Source of the DNA: Yponomeuta sedellus
Lineage: Eukaryota > Arthropoda > Insecta > Lepidoptera > Yponomeutidae
NCBI GenBank assembly: GCA_934045075.1
Contig: OW203722.1
Coordinates: 7,063,303 to 7,127,302 of the forward strand
Direction of reading: 5' to 3'
Length of the DNA stretch: 64,000 nucleotides
Below are positions 31,895 to 41,810 of the stretch, piece by piece (position 1 is the stretch's first letter; each line of letters opens with the position of its first letter). The notes beneath the pieces are model-generated. The model saw only the letters and a program-made list of their open reading frames with translations. It ran no database searches and was not told the DNA's origin. The position numbers and the translations under genes are program-made.

Positions 31895-32170
31895 TTTGGC
31901 CGTGAATTCCAACGTGACAACCACTTAACAGAGATATTGTGGTACAGGGAATTATAGAGGGCACCAGAGAACGTGTTAGAGCATCCATGTGATGGACCAA
32001 CTAAATTAAGTCCACTATGGACAGGCCTCTGCATGAATGTACCAGAGAGGCATCTAGTCAAGAGGAGGAATGATGAGACATCGTGAGGCACGCAACATCA
32101 GCCTACTCTAAAACCTCTTCAGAAGGGCCACGACCGCACTGTTAAGAGCGTTTCAGTAAAGAAGAAGAAT
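31895..32170 (+). pseudogene. LINE C-terminal remnant and 3' untranslated region
   Basis: With two in-frame stops the plus strand reads IIEGTRERVRASM then WTN, IKSTMDRPLHECTREA. That resembles the ..GTRGRGR...RW.DQIK.......REA..R..WR segment that ends several insect LINE reverse transcriptases. It continues into a GAAGAAGAA tail after TTTCAGTAAA. Diverged and dead. Confidence 0.6.
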
Positions 32171-32387
32171 AGTTCCGTGTATATAGTAATGTTAGGGTAT
32201 GTTCCCCCCACCAAGAATACAGTAAAAGTGAGCCAGCTCATGGTTCTGGCCTTCCCAAGTAATCGATGCACCCCGCCATTCTTTGTCGCAGGGATTTACT
32301 TTTAAATAGTGACAACGGCACTTCCGATGCTATAGGTAAGATGACACTATTATATTGAATACTTTTAATGACATTTACTTTTAATGA

Positions 32388-32755
32388 ATCGCTCGTAGCT
32401 TCGGCTGCCTGAGTGATCTTAAACGATCATGAAGGTTAAGCAACACAGGGCGCGTCCAGTGCATGGATGGGTGACCGTCTATGACTAACGCTAGTGGCAT
32501 TTTTCCGAACGGTTCCGTGGTTCGTAAGGCACGTTAAGCAGTTGGTGCCGGCTGCCGTCGATAGATGGCAGTCGTTAAGCCAATTAGTCAGAGGTCTGGC
32601 GGCTTGAAAACTTCTGACAGTAAGACCAGCTACTTACTAGTCTTGCAAGTCTCTACCAATCCGGAATTGGCCTCCGTGGTGGAATATGGCCTATACCTTC
32701 CTAAGGGAAGAGACCCGTGCCCCTTGGTGGGGAAATAATGGGGTGCCGATGAATG
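32388..32755 (+). mobile_element. 5S-derived SINE (family S, subfamily B), full length
   Basis: Head CGCTCGTAGCTTCGGCTGCC, GATCTTAAACGATCA, box A-like GGTTAAGCAACACAGGGCGC, box C-like TGGATGGGTGACCG, T-run CATTTTTCC, and 3' end CCCCTTGGTGGGGAAATAAT. AATGACATTTACT occurs just upstream (about 32366-32378) and at the 3' end, consistent with a 13-bp target duplication. Confidence 0.9.
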
Positions 32756-32879
32756 ACATTTACTACTAACCGATAAAGCAATCGGGGAAACAATATAAAT
32801 ACAAACCAATGCCAGAATGATCAAATTTAACCCTGTTTTCATTAAAACTATCCAAAAATCATGACAGTAATATACCAGG

Positions 32880-33325
32880 ATCTATATTAAACGGGTCTAA
32901 TCGCGATTATCTATTAGATTAAACGCAATAATCTTAATTCCCGACGTTTTGGCAGCGTGGCCGCCGCTGTGGTCACGGGAAAACGTAGTTGTTATATACT
33001 CTTTGGTCACGGGTAGACTGAAGTGGCGAGTACAGTTCTATGCAAAGAGTATATAACCACTACGGTTCTATATATGAGCATCGCGAATCATTAGGAAATA
33101 CTATCACACATTTTGTCACACATTTCGAACTTTCCCTCATTTTCACCACTACTACTTTACCCAAAGAGTATATAATCACTAAGTTTTAACTTTACCCTTC
33201 GACCAGATCTGACTATTTTACTTGCTTATCCGTTTTTATCCAGTTTTCTGTTTTATTGTAAAATATTACTACATATCTACAATAAAGCTACAATGGAAGT
33301 CGTTCCAGTGTTTATTATTATTTGT
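32880..33325. mobile_element. Retroelement remnant with LTR similarity
   Basis: 32880-33000 carries AAACGGGTCTAATCGCGATT and TTCCCGACGTTTTGGCAGCG, also found near 53990-54085. 33105-33325 aligns with the LTR at 13920-14140 (TTTCCCTCATTTTCAC, CTGACTATTTTACTTGCTTA, AATAAAGCTACAAT, GTCGTTCCAGT). No primer binding site or coding region follows. Confidence 0.55.
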
Positions 33326-33345
33326 AAAGGATATACAACGTTCCA

Positions 33346-33476
33346 TACTGATGCATAATCATCAACATCAGCCCGCTTCCCATTGCTGGGTATAGGCCTT
33401 TTCCCTAGTTAGTTTGTCCTGTGGTTTCCGCACTTAGCCTCATAGTTGGGCTATTGCACGTAGCAGGGCTGTGAGA
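33346..33476 (-). mobile_element. LINE 3' untranslated region and tail
   Basis: Directly after the stop codon of the LINE frame on the minus strand. It carries CCCAACTATGAGGCTAAGTG, GGCCTATACCCAGCAATGGG and GCTGATGTTGATGATTATG. The CAGCANTGGG...GATGATG close is shared with the LINE ends at 8233 and 29406 and resembles the 3' end of family S. Confidence 0.75.
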
Positions 33477-34138
33477 TCACTCCAGCCATCCAATTTCTTT
33501 CTAGAAAGCCTGCAGTGCACCAATGTTACTGCTGGCCTCCCGAAGGGATCCCAGCTTTCCGATGGTGGCTGTCCGTTGCACTTCCACGCCTTCACACTGG
33601 ATAGTCACGTGGGCGGGTGTTTCATCTTCCTTGAGGCATCCTCGGCACAACGGGCTGTCAGTCAGTCCCATGGTGTGGAAGTGTTTATTCAGTGGGCATT
33701 GGCCCGTCATAAGTGCCACAGCTATGCGCAGATTGCATCTCCCCAGATGCAGCAGGCTGCGCGTGAGGCGCTTTGACATTTCCGGTAGAGCCTCTCTGGC
33801 TTGTCTGCATTTCGTTTCCGTTTTCCATAGTTCGGCATGCTGTGTTTCTGTTTGTAGCCTTAACCATTTGCGAAACTGGTTGTATGGTAGTGGGAGTAGA
33901 GGTTCAGGTCCTTCTACTGTAGTTTCGGAGCCTCTTCTGGCGAGCTCATCCGCAGCATCGTTGCCTAGGGAGCCGCTGTGCCCCTTTATCCATTACAGGG
34001 TGACTCTGTTGTTTGTGGATAATTTTTCCAGCTCTCGGTGGCACTGTAGTATAAAGCTGTTGTTTGTGAGCCTGTTTTGGAGTGCGTGTAGGACTGAGGC
34101 GCCGGCCTTTTCCCTATCACGCCATCTTTCGTTTGAAG
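33477..34138 (-). pseudogene. LINE ORF2 C-terminus: RNase H domain and zinc-knuckle-like tail
   Basis: Minus-strand reading frame, broken by one stop inside the RNase H motif and one near the end. It contains WIKGHSGSLGNDAADELARR, the last part of a non-LTR retrotransposon RNase H, then a linker with QFRKWLRL, TGQCPLNKHFHTMGL and a C-x2-C...H...C cluster (CRGCLKEDETPAHVTIQC). It closes KEIGWLE and TGA at 33477-33479. This order is known from arthropod R1/Jockey-group elements. The plus-strand 209-codon frame here is only its antisense. The upstream end is cut by a family S SINE. Confidence 0.85.
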
Positions 34139-34513
34139 CACTCGTGGCCTAGGCGAACCGAGTGATTGGAATCAATCACTTGAGTTAAGCAACAACAGGC
34201 GCGGTCAGGAGCAGGATGGGTGACCGTCCCGTGATTACCGCTAGTGGCATTTTTCCGAGCGTTTCCGTGCTTCGCAAGGCACGTTAAGCCGTTGGTGCCG
34301 GCTGTCATGTAATGGCAGTCGTTAAGCCATGTCAGACGCCATGTTAGACGCCTTAGGGCGGCTTGATAACTTCTGACAGTATAAGGCCCGCCACTGTCTT
34401 ACATTCCTCCACCAACCCGGACTTGGCCCCCGTGGTGGACTATGGCCTAACCTTCCTGCGATGCAGGAAGAGACCCGTGCCTCAGCAGTGGGGACACACG
34501 AGGTTTGATATCG
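34139..34513 (+). mobile_element. 5S-derived SINE (family S, subfamily A), full length
   Basis: Head GCACTCGTGGCCTAGGCGAA, box A-like GAGTTAAGCAACAACAGG, box C-like GGATGGGTGACCG, T-run CATTTTTCC, a small internal duplication (GTCAGACGCCATGTTAGACG) and 3' end CCTCAGCAGTGGGGACACAC. It begins where the LINE RNase H frame stops. Confidence 0.9.
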
Positions 34514-34605
34514 ACCATCATTCGTGGTCTCTCGCCGTCCGACAGTTGGATCGGACGACGGTTGGTCTATCCACTGACAGCCGTCCGTTCCCGTGTATGT
34601 CCTAA

Positions 34606-35089
34606 AGGCCTGCGCAGACGAGGGACTAACCCTCGGGTACTTTTTTGTCCGTCGATAAATATAGACCTCTTATGAATTGTATCGAATAACGCACACGAAG
34701 GACAAAAATTACCCCGTACAAAAAGTCCCTAACGTTACCGAGGACATCAAGAGACAGGACTGGACCAAAGTTCGGTATTTTCTTTTAAAACGCCTTTTCT
34801 TTTCAACTTCATGTAAATTACAACACAAAGTGAAAGTGAAATGTCTTTATTGCCAACAAAAAATTAAACAATAAAAATGGTATAATAACTGAGAAAATGT
34901 CTTAAGAACGAAATTTGGCAAAAAATCTTATGCTCAGCTTAAAGTCAACAACGTAACAACGTAATCTCAGAATATTTGCTTCCATAGCATACGCTTCACT
35001 CAACATCCGGGGAACAAATGACCGCACGCCGTAGGTGTTATGTCCGCGACAAGTACTTGGAGGACATTGTCCCTCGTCTGCGCAGGCCT
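34606..35089. mobile_element. Non-autonomous PIF/Harbinger-like element
   Basis: Perfect 21-bp inverted repeats: AGGCCTGCGCAGACGAGGGA at 34606 and its complement ending at 35089. TAA flanks both sides (34603-34605 and 35090-35092); a 3-bp TAA/TTA duplication is the mark of PIF/Harbinger insertion. The 484-bp interior has no transposase. A LINE-tail-like segment (GTGAAATGTCTTTATTGCCA) lies at about 34835. Confidence 0.75.
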
Positions 35090-35092
35090 TAA

Positions 35093-36150
35093 TACAAACA
35101 TGTATTTAAATAAGACACTAAGCTTTCTGCTTTCGCTAAATCCAGTGTTCAGATTACAAAGAAGGCAACAGAAATTATACAACGTAAGCCGAAAAAAGGT
35201 TTATGCGACATCGAAAAGAAAACCGATGCAAGCAAGTGGAAAAACATCCGCATTTTTATTCCAAAAAAGAAACGGAAGCTCTCTTGCGTAAAGAAAGGCT
35301 TGGGAAGTACAGGGGCATTACGAAATTATATTCTTCTTGACTTGACATCGGGGCCGCATCCATGTATTATTCAAGCACTCGACGGTGATAATACCCGGAA
35401 ACAAAGGTTGTTTTCTAAAGAAGATAGGTGTGTTTTAGAGCCATCCTCCACGACGATTTTATGCGCGTTTTGTGACAGTTTTGAGAAGCGATGCAAAGGC
35501 ACTGACTATATAGCATGTTAAAATTATGTTTTGTGGTGTGTGCGCGTTGTAATTAACTCCATATTCTCTTTTTCTGTGAGACGGACTGTGTCCTACAGTG
35601 TAAGCTACACACAAAATATGTTTTGCTTCTTATCGTATTTTTGAGAGATGAGTCTTTACTTACAGTGAGTTCTGAAAAAAAAAATAGTTTCATATGAAAA
35701 GTTAAAAATATTACGACAGCTGAAGACAAAAAGGCATGCTTTTTTTAAAACAGCGGCCTTTGCGAAAAAATTGTAAAAGGTATCATAGTAAAATTTACTT
35801 ATTGTACCAAAGAGATACGTACTTTTTATTTACGTAATTGTAAGTTTCAACAGACACAAAATGTTACACTTTTCTCGGTACTTCAATGGTCTCAATGGAC
35901 GATTCCTTCAGTATAGTTGTAAAGCCGTAATGATAATAATAATTAAAAAATGAGATAAAATTTACACACATAAAGTTGGTCGCAAGACTGAAAAAATGCT
36001 TTAACCTTTCTAAAACTTTTTTTTTTTAAATAACTGTTGCTTCTCTGATTTCTTAGTTCCGTCTCTTATTTCATTCAGCAACTTTCCGTCATAAGGTTGT
36101 CAAAAGGTCAAAATCCAAGGTGCTCTGTACATATTTTATATCAATTTTGC
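35093..36150. other. Gene-free stretch with a diverged family U scrap
   Basis: Two plus-strand frames (35040-35291, 35300-35521) are basic or cysteine-poor and have no domain I know. 35555-35615 resembles the 5' part of family U on the minus strand (complement of GTAGC...CAC...CTCACAGAAAAAGAG). No gene called. Confidence 0.45.
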
Positions 36151-36154
36151 TCTG

Positions 36155-36280
36155 GTGTACAATAAACAATATTCTTATCTTATCTTGTCTCGTCTCGTCT
36201 CGTCTCGTCTCGTCTCGTCTCGTCTCGTCTCGTCTCGTCTCGTCTCGTCTCGTCTTGTCTTGTCTTATCTTATCTTGTTT
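36155..36280 (+). repeat. LINE tail followed by a layered TCTTA/TCTTG/TCTCG microsatellite
   Basis: GTGTACAATAAACAATAT leads to TCTTATCTTATCTTG, about 13 TCTCG units, then TCTTGTCTTG, TCTTATCTTA. The order from outside to inside is TpA, TpG, CpG on both sides. It encodes the LVSSR repeat in one frame, which is not a gene. Confidence 0.9.
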
Positions 36281-36284
36281 TCCA

Positions 36285-36605
36285 TTGTTATTTTCAAGGT
36301 CAACTACTGAGGAGGTTATTAAAATATAATAGCATACATCTATCTAAGCAATTAATGTCCCGTGAAAAATGTTCCCGTACCGGGCTATGAAAACAACCTC
36401 TAGGCATGCGAATGGGCAATACCCGGAATCACTTTCTTGTAGAGGAAAAATTATATACCCAATGAGGCGGGAATCCCATTAACGCCTGCCTCACCTGTAT
36501 TGCGCGCATAAAGTATTTATTCAGTTTTATTTATGCCTCCCAGAGCCGAGCCGAGAGCCAGGGGTGGGATTCCGTTAGTATAAAAAAATCGACTTTTGAA
36601 TAAAC
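36285..36605. other. Gene-free stretch
   Basis: Nothing recognised. Confidence 0.45.
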
Positions 36606-36607
36606 GT

Positions 36608-36757
36608 TCAAGTTTCTGACAGTAAGACCCGGCACTGTCTTAAAATCCTCCGCCAACCCGCACTTGGCCCCCGTGGTGAAGTAGGGCTTAATCTTCTGCG
36701 ATGTAGGAAGAGACCCGTGTCCTAGCAGTGGGGACATACAAGGGTTGATATCGGGTA
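36608..36757 (+). mobile_element. 5S-derived SINE (family S), 5' truncated
   Basis: Only the 3' half: AAGTTTCTGACAGTAAGACC, CCAACCCGCACTTGGCCCCC, GGAAGAGACCCGTG, CAGTGGGGACATACAAGGGT. The 5S-like head is missing, as expected for 5' truncation during target-primed reverse transcription. Confidence 0.85.
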
Positions 36758-36759
36758 TC

Positions 36760-37180
36760 GGGTTCAAGTTTCACTGTTTGATTTTATTGATACTTTAGGA
36801 AGAGACCTTTACACGCGTGTACTTTAATCAGTTACGTTACGGACTTTGCAACAAAAATTTAAACTTTGATCAACTGTCGACTGTACTGATCTCATGACTG
36901 ATGTCGACTGTACTCAGCGATTTGTGATTTTTGAAGAAAAGAATAGCGCATTTCATCACTCATAAACCATTAGCCCGTATTTGTGCACTTCTGTCCTCAG
37001 CTAGCCTCATGCAGCTACTACCAGTTACCTATTTGAGATCGTTGGTGTAGCGAGCTGATGGGCGTTCCACGCTGCGTTCTTGGTTTCCATTCGAGAACCT
37101 TTGTATCTCATCGGCTATCGGTTCTTCGGTAGATGTGACCTGGGGTCTCTAAGCTACAACTCATACCCCCAATTTCTCGT
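36760..37180. other. Gene-free stretch
   Basis: Nothing recognised apart from doubled ATGTCGACTGTACT-like words near 36880-36915. Confidence 0.45.
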
Positions 37181-37281
37181 ACACTAACAATCTGTTAATC
37201 TACTGTTAACAGCTGTAAAAAAAAGTATGCATTTTGCACCAACTGACAGCTGTTAACAGTAGATTAACGGCTTGTTAGTGT
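37181..37281. mobile_element. MITE with 36-bp inverted repeats
   Basis: ACACTAACAATCTGTTAATC at the left and its complement at the right, 36-bp arms with about two mismatches, and a 29-base spacer. The same terminal word occurs as a single end at 63650-63670. Superfamily not assigned; flanks show no clear duplication. Confidence 0.75.
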
Positions 37282-37284
37282 GCC

Positions 37285-38260
37285 AAACACCGGGGGATAG
37301 TTTATTATGACTATTTGTTGTATATTGTGCAGCCGCGTCTTCCTACTTGTCAATTTCTGGTTTAATCGAGTTTGCAATGTACATCGAATTTTGGTAATAA
37401 ACCATGAATTGTACCTAGTTCTTTGAAACACGCTCCAGGCCAATGCCACAAAATAACATACCCATTGAGCTATTATTTGATTTCTTTATGTAAGAACAAA
37501 ACAAAACAACACATGAAAAAGTTACAATATAAGGCCCAATTATAAGTTAACATTAAAATACATTTAAAAAAATGGATGCATGGCTTTACATGAGAGAATT
37601 ATTATGCAATCTTGAAATAACGAAGCGAAAATTATAAGTTATTAATATTTTGCACTTACCAGGCGTTGACAGGAAGGTTATGTATGTACTCGTATTATGA
37701 TATTAGACGTCACCAAAGTGTGAAAATATGTAATTGACAGATCGGAGTAGGTAAAATCAGACAACTCCATACAGTGGAGGACTTACGTGGTCGCACCCCA
37801 AATGTCATGGATAATAGAATATTCGAATCAGATTTTTTTTCAAACGACAACCCTACTGGATGTTACCTTTTCGCCTTTAATATTAAACGATAGTTTTCAG
37901 CACGTTTTGTTTGGGCGAAATCATTCCTGAATCTTTCACGAGGGTGTTAGTGAGCAGACAGCGTCTTGCGTAATAGGGTCTTACATATATTTTTTTTCTG
38001 ATACTTATCAACATTTCTGTCGTCATAATCGGAATATTATTTAACGTGCACTTTTAACACTGAGTAGGAAAACATCGTTCTGAAATATAAACGAGGTATT
38101 ATCTCATTTAGATAGGAAACATTTTATTGTACATAAAAAAGGAAAATAAACTGAAAATCTTTAACCTAAGACACGGCAGCTTTATCACTAAATGTGATCT
38201 CACCCAGACCTTAGGATGGACTGGAGCAATACATTGGCGAAGGAAGTAGGTAGATGTAGA
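37285..38260. other. Gene-free stretch
   Basis: AT-rich; no coding region or repeat family recognised. Confidence 0.5.
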
Positions 38261-38276
38261 AACAAATCAAATGATT

Positions 38277-38702
38277 ACACTATTTTTATTTTTAATGCAC
38301 TAACCCGTGCTAAGGAACAAATTTAAAAACCTATTTAGAGGCTAAAAATTTCACCCATGCCGGGATTCGAACCCGCAACCTCTGGCTATCCTATAATTTG
38401 TTCCTTAGCACGGGTTAGTGCATTAAAAATAAAAATAGTGTAATCATGTGGGTACAGTGATATCGTTCCGATGTTAAAACCTAACTGCAAAGTAGGTAGT
38501 CGGGGCTGTAAGTAATGCAATTTGCTTAAGTCAGATGTCGCTGCCTGTACGTAATGCAGAGAATATTGTAAAGGGGTTCGAAATTTCACTGATGCCGTGA
38601 GTCGCCCATTGGCTCAATTGGTAGAGCGCTGGTACGGATAGCCAGAGGTTGCGGGTTCGAATCCCGGCATGGGTGAATTTTTTAGCCTCTAAATAGGTTT
38701 TT
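38277..38702 (-). mobile_element. Family T element, long inverted structure with 13-bp duplication
   Basis: AAATCAAATGATT at 38264-38276 and 38703-38715 bounds it. On the minus strand the 3' arm is the tRNA-like half plus the tail ending ATAGTGT next to the duplication. The 5' arm is an inverted, longer copy holding tail, CATGTGGGTACAGTGATATC, GCTGTAAGTAATGCAA, the whole tRNA-like unit and GCCTCTAAATAGGTTTTT. So the tail sequence also lies upstream of the tRNA-like domain. Confidence 0.85.
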
Positions 38703-38722
38703 AAATCAAATGATTTCAGATT

Positions 38723-39110
38723 CGTTATCAACCCTTGTATGTCCCTACTGCTGGGGCACGGGTTTCTTCCTGCATCGCAGGAAGGTTAGGCCATACTTCA
38801 CCACGGGCACAGATTACTAAAGAGTTACCACGGGGGCCAAGTCCGGGTTGGTGGAGGATTGTAAGACAGTGGCGGGCCTTACTGTCAGAAGTTATCAAGC
38901 CGCCCATAAGGCCTCTGACATGGCTTAACGACTGCCATTATAATGGCAGCCGGCACCAACGGCTTAACGTGCCTTGCGAAGCACGGAAGCGCTCGGAAAA
39001 ATGCCACTAGCGGTAGTCACGGGACGCTAACCCATCCTGTACCTGACCGCGCCTGTTGTTGCTTAACCAAGTGATTGATTCCAATCACTCGGTTCACCTA
39101 GGCCGCGAGC
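38723..39110 (-). mobile_element. 5S-derived SINE (family S, subfamily A) with 11-bp duplication
   Basis: GATTTCAGATT occurs at 38712-38722 and 39111-39121. The minus-strand element is full length from CGCTCGCGGCCTAGGTGAAC to the 3' end CAGCAGTAGGGACATACAAG. A small duplication lies near 38811-38835. It abuts the family T insertion, so the same site was used twice. Confidence 0.92.
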
Positions 39111-39237
39111 GATTTCAGATTGCCATGAACTATACATGCTTAGTTAAGAAAGTAGATCAGCCTTTAAAATGGAAATCTGCGGTGACCATACGTGGTGTTC
39201 AAGTCTCTGCTCGTACAGGGAGTACAAGCACAGCTTA

Positions 39238-39310
39238 AATTTCTCTCTGAGACAAAGCATGTGTAGTGCAGTGCAGTGGGACGTATATGGGCTGCATATC
39301 TTTATAATAA
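39238..39310 (-). mobile_element. SINE family U, 5' fragment, diverged
   Basis: Complement of ATGCAGCCCATATACGTCCC followed by GTCTCAGAGAGAAAT, in family U order. Confidence 0.6.
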
Positions 39311-39577
39311 AGAAAGAAAACATTTATTTAAATTGCCACAAATGCACACACATAAATAATATCACAGCAATGGGAAAGATGAACATCAATTATGAAGTTA
39401 AAAAAAAACAAAACAGTAAAATCTTCTTACAGGTTATTGTGCCTCCGTGGCAAGAAAAAAAGATCACCAACTCAGCATGCATTGCTGGTGTGTGCTGTGA
39501 ATAACACATCACCAGCAAAACTGATTTTCAGTTGGGACCGTTGTTTTTTAACGTAAACGTACACATTATAACAAATT

Positions 39578-39645
39578 ACTTATAAACATAACATCACGCC
39601 CGTATCCCAGAGGGGTAGGCAGAGACCAGAAATAACAAATGATTT
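39578..39645 (-). mobile_element. LINE 3' end fragment
   Basis: CATAACATCACGCCCGTATC then CCAGAGGGGTAGGCAGAGAC matches the complement of 61560-61600. Confidence 0.65.
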
Positions 39646-39649
39646 CGAC

Positions 39650-41130
39650 AATAAAGATTTTTCGCTACTAATATTACGATTAAGAGTTTGACATTCAGGT
39701 CAGTTGTTAGTGAGTTATTACGATTAACATTCAAACTCTTTTAAATATTGTTTAAATACGAGTTAATCAAAATTAGGTTCTTAACTAAAATTAACGACTT
39801 GCACAACAAAAATGTTGTTCTTAATTATGTTTAGGCGACTGTCATATTTAAACAGCCGAGATTGGCTATTTAACTCTGCTAACCATAGTTAACGCGATCT
39901 TACTTTCACAGCTGTTCAGTGTCAATATGAGAAGTGAGGTTTTGTTAGCAACATTTTCAAACAACAAAGAACCAAACAAAATAAAAGGAACAGATGTTGC
40001 GCAGAATGACATTTTGAATGTTTTGTTTTATTTTTGTAACTTGTTTCGTTCCATGCAGATTTTACTCGCTAATCAACTTCATTTTTGTTAGCAGACATAA
40101 GTTCAGACGTAAAACGGAACACAAAGCCTTATTTACCGACACGCATTCATCCTTAACTATATTAAGCTAAATAACGGAATGACAATGCAAGAAGATTCTA
40201 ATTATATATTATATATAGCAGAGTAAACATGTTTAGTTAATTTTATTTAAAGTTAAGTTAAGCAAAATGTCACGCAAGTCGGCCTTAATCTTAGAATACT
40301 CTTAAGCGAAACATCTTTAATGTTGAAATAAATTATTGCAATTTTTACGTATGCGTTACATTAATAGAACGTTAAATATTATCTACATAATGTGTCTATA
40401 TAATTTTTCTCAATCAACCAAGGCAAACTGATTTTATAACCTCGTGACACGATATTATGGACACTTAAAAGCGATCGCACAGACAAGAGCGCTTTATCAA
40501 TACGGCCCTTGATTAAGACTCCCAACTCAATAATACTCTCTAACTGATGTCTAAGGGCGAGATATTAATTTCCATCTCTAGGGGGGAATTATACAAAAGT
40601 GTCTTACGTTAACATGAATATTCAATTCGATAATTGACACTGCGGGCGGTTTGACTCAGTTCCACAGAAGTTTGTCTTACAACGTTGCTAATCAGTCCAA
40701 CAATGGAGGCAGTTTCGATCTGACTCAATATTGTGTATTCAAACTGGCCTGGCGAGTATTCAATTTACACATGTGCTTGCCTGACAGACGCCCGTACTAA
40801 AAGGCTCTTACTAATAAACACCGTATAAGCCTGGTAAAGTTACACAGGGTTTTTTTTCACGTCATTTGAATGTAATTTTCAGTTGGAAGAAAAGAGGCAA
40901 AACACTGCTTATTTATACAATTCTTACACCAAGTTTATTAGTAAGGCTGATAATGTTTAGGTAAATTAATAATTAATTGTATGGATTAATTGTATACTTA
41001 ACTTTGTTAAGTTGTTTGTAGACTCATTAAAATTAATTAAATAAGATTTACCGCCCTTGAATAAGATCTACAGCTTACGTACACAAAATAGTTATCTCGT
41101 TCTAGCTACCTACACAGAGGAGGATGTCGT
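39650..41130. other. Gene-free stretch
   Basis: About 1.5 kb of AT-rich DNA without coding signal or recognisable repeat. The longest apparently single-copy interval of the second half. Confidence 0.55.
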
Positions 41131-41139
41131 GGTTTATAT

Positions 41140-41465
41140 CATATTCTTTTTGTTGCACTAACCCGTGCTGAGGATAATTTTAAAAACCTATTTAGAGGAT
41201 AAAAATGCCGCCAATGCCGGGACTCGAACCTGCGACCTCTGACTAACAGTACCAGCGCTCTCCCAACTGTGCTAATGGGCAAGTGCCGGCGTCAGCAAAA
41301 TTTCGAACCTCTTTACAATATTCTCTGCATTATTTACAGGCAGCGACATATGGTAATTTGCATCACTTGCAGCCCCGAGTGTATATTTTCCAGTTAGGTT
41401 TTACATCGGAATGATATCGCTGTACTCACATGATTGTTTATTTTTCTTGCACTAACCTGTGCTGA
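41140..41465 (-). mobile_element. Family T element, full length
   Basis: On the minus strand it starts CCTCAGCACAGGTTAGTGCA, continues CATGTGAGTACAGCGATATC, ATGCAAATTACCATATGTCG, the tRNA-like domain, CCTCTAAATAGGTTTTTAAA and ends CCTCAGCACGGGTTAGTGCA plus a short A-rich tail. The first and last 20 bases are direct repeats. GGTTTATAT occurs at both flanks, a possible 9-bp duplication. The best model of the complete element. Confidence 0.8.
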
Positions 41466-41469
41466 GGTT

Positions 41470-41808
41470 TATATTGTCGTGAACCCGAGTATTGCGTTGA
41501 TACAATGCTAACAAGGCAACAAGTTATTTTACTACTGTATTAGAAAGAATCGGTGAAAGAAATGGAGTAAGTCAGTCTGCTGTTTTATATGTAAGTTGCC
41601 TTTTTTCATAAAGTGTTATTTTGTTACATTGAAACTTCTATTTTTTCTTTCAACGGGTGATGTAGCAGGAGGATGGTATGGGAGTCGTCTGACATTAATG
41701 AGTTTATTCAGAGTTACTCGGAAATCTGCCGCCTCTCATCACAGCAGATTTAGCACAGAATTCATACTATTATGATAGTTAAATATGTTTGTTTAACATA
41801 CTTACTGC
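41470..41808. other. Gene-free stretch
   Basis: Nothing recognised. Confidence 0.45.
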
Positions 41809-41810
41809 TA

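Noticed and set aside
33523..34152. The longest open frame of the window (209 codons, plus strand)
   Set aside because: It is antisense to a clear LINE RNase H and zinc-knuckle frame and has no recognisable domain of its own.
35040..35521. Two consecutive plus-strand frames (83 and 73 codons)
   Set aside because: The first overlaps the right end of a Harbinger-like element. Neither shows a domain.
36120..36329. Frame with repeated LVSSR
   Set aside because: It is the translation of a TCTCG microsatellite.
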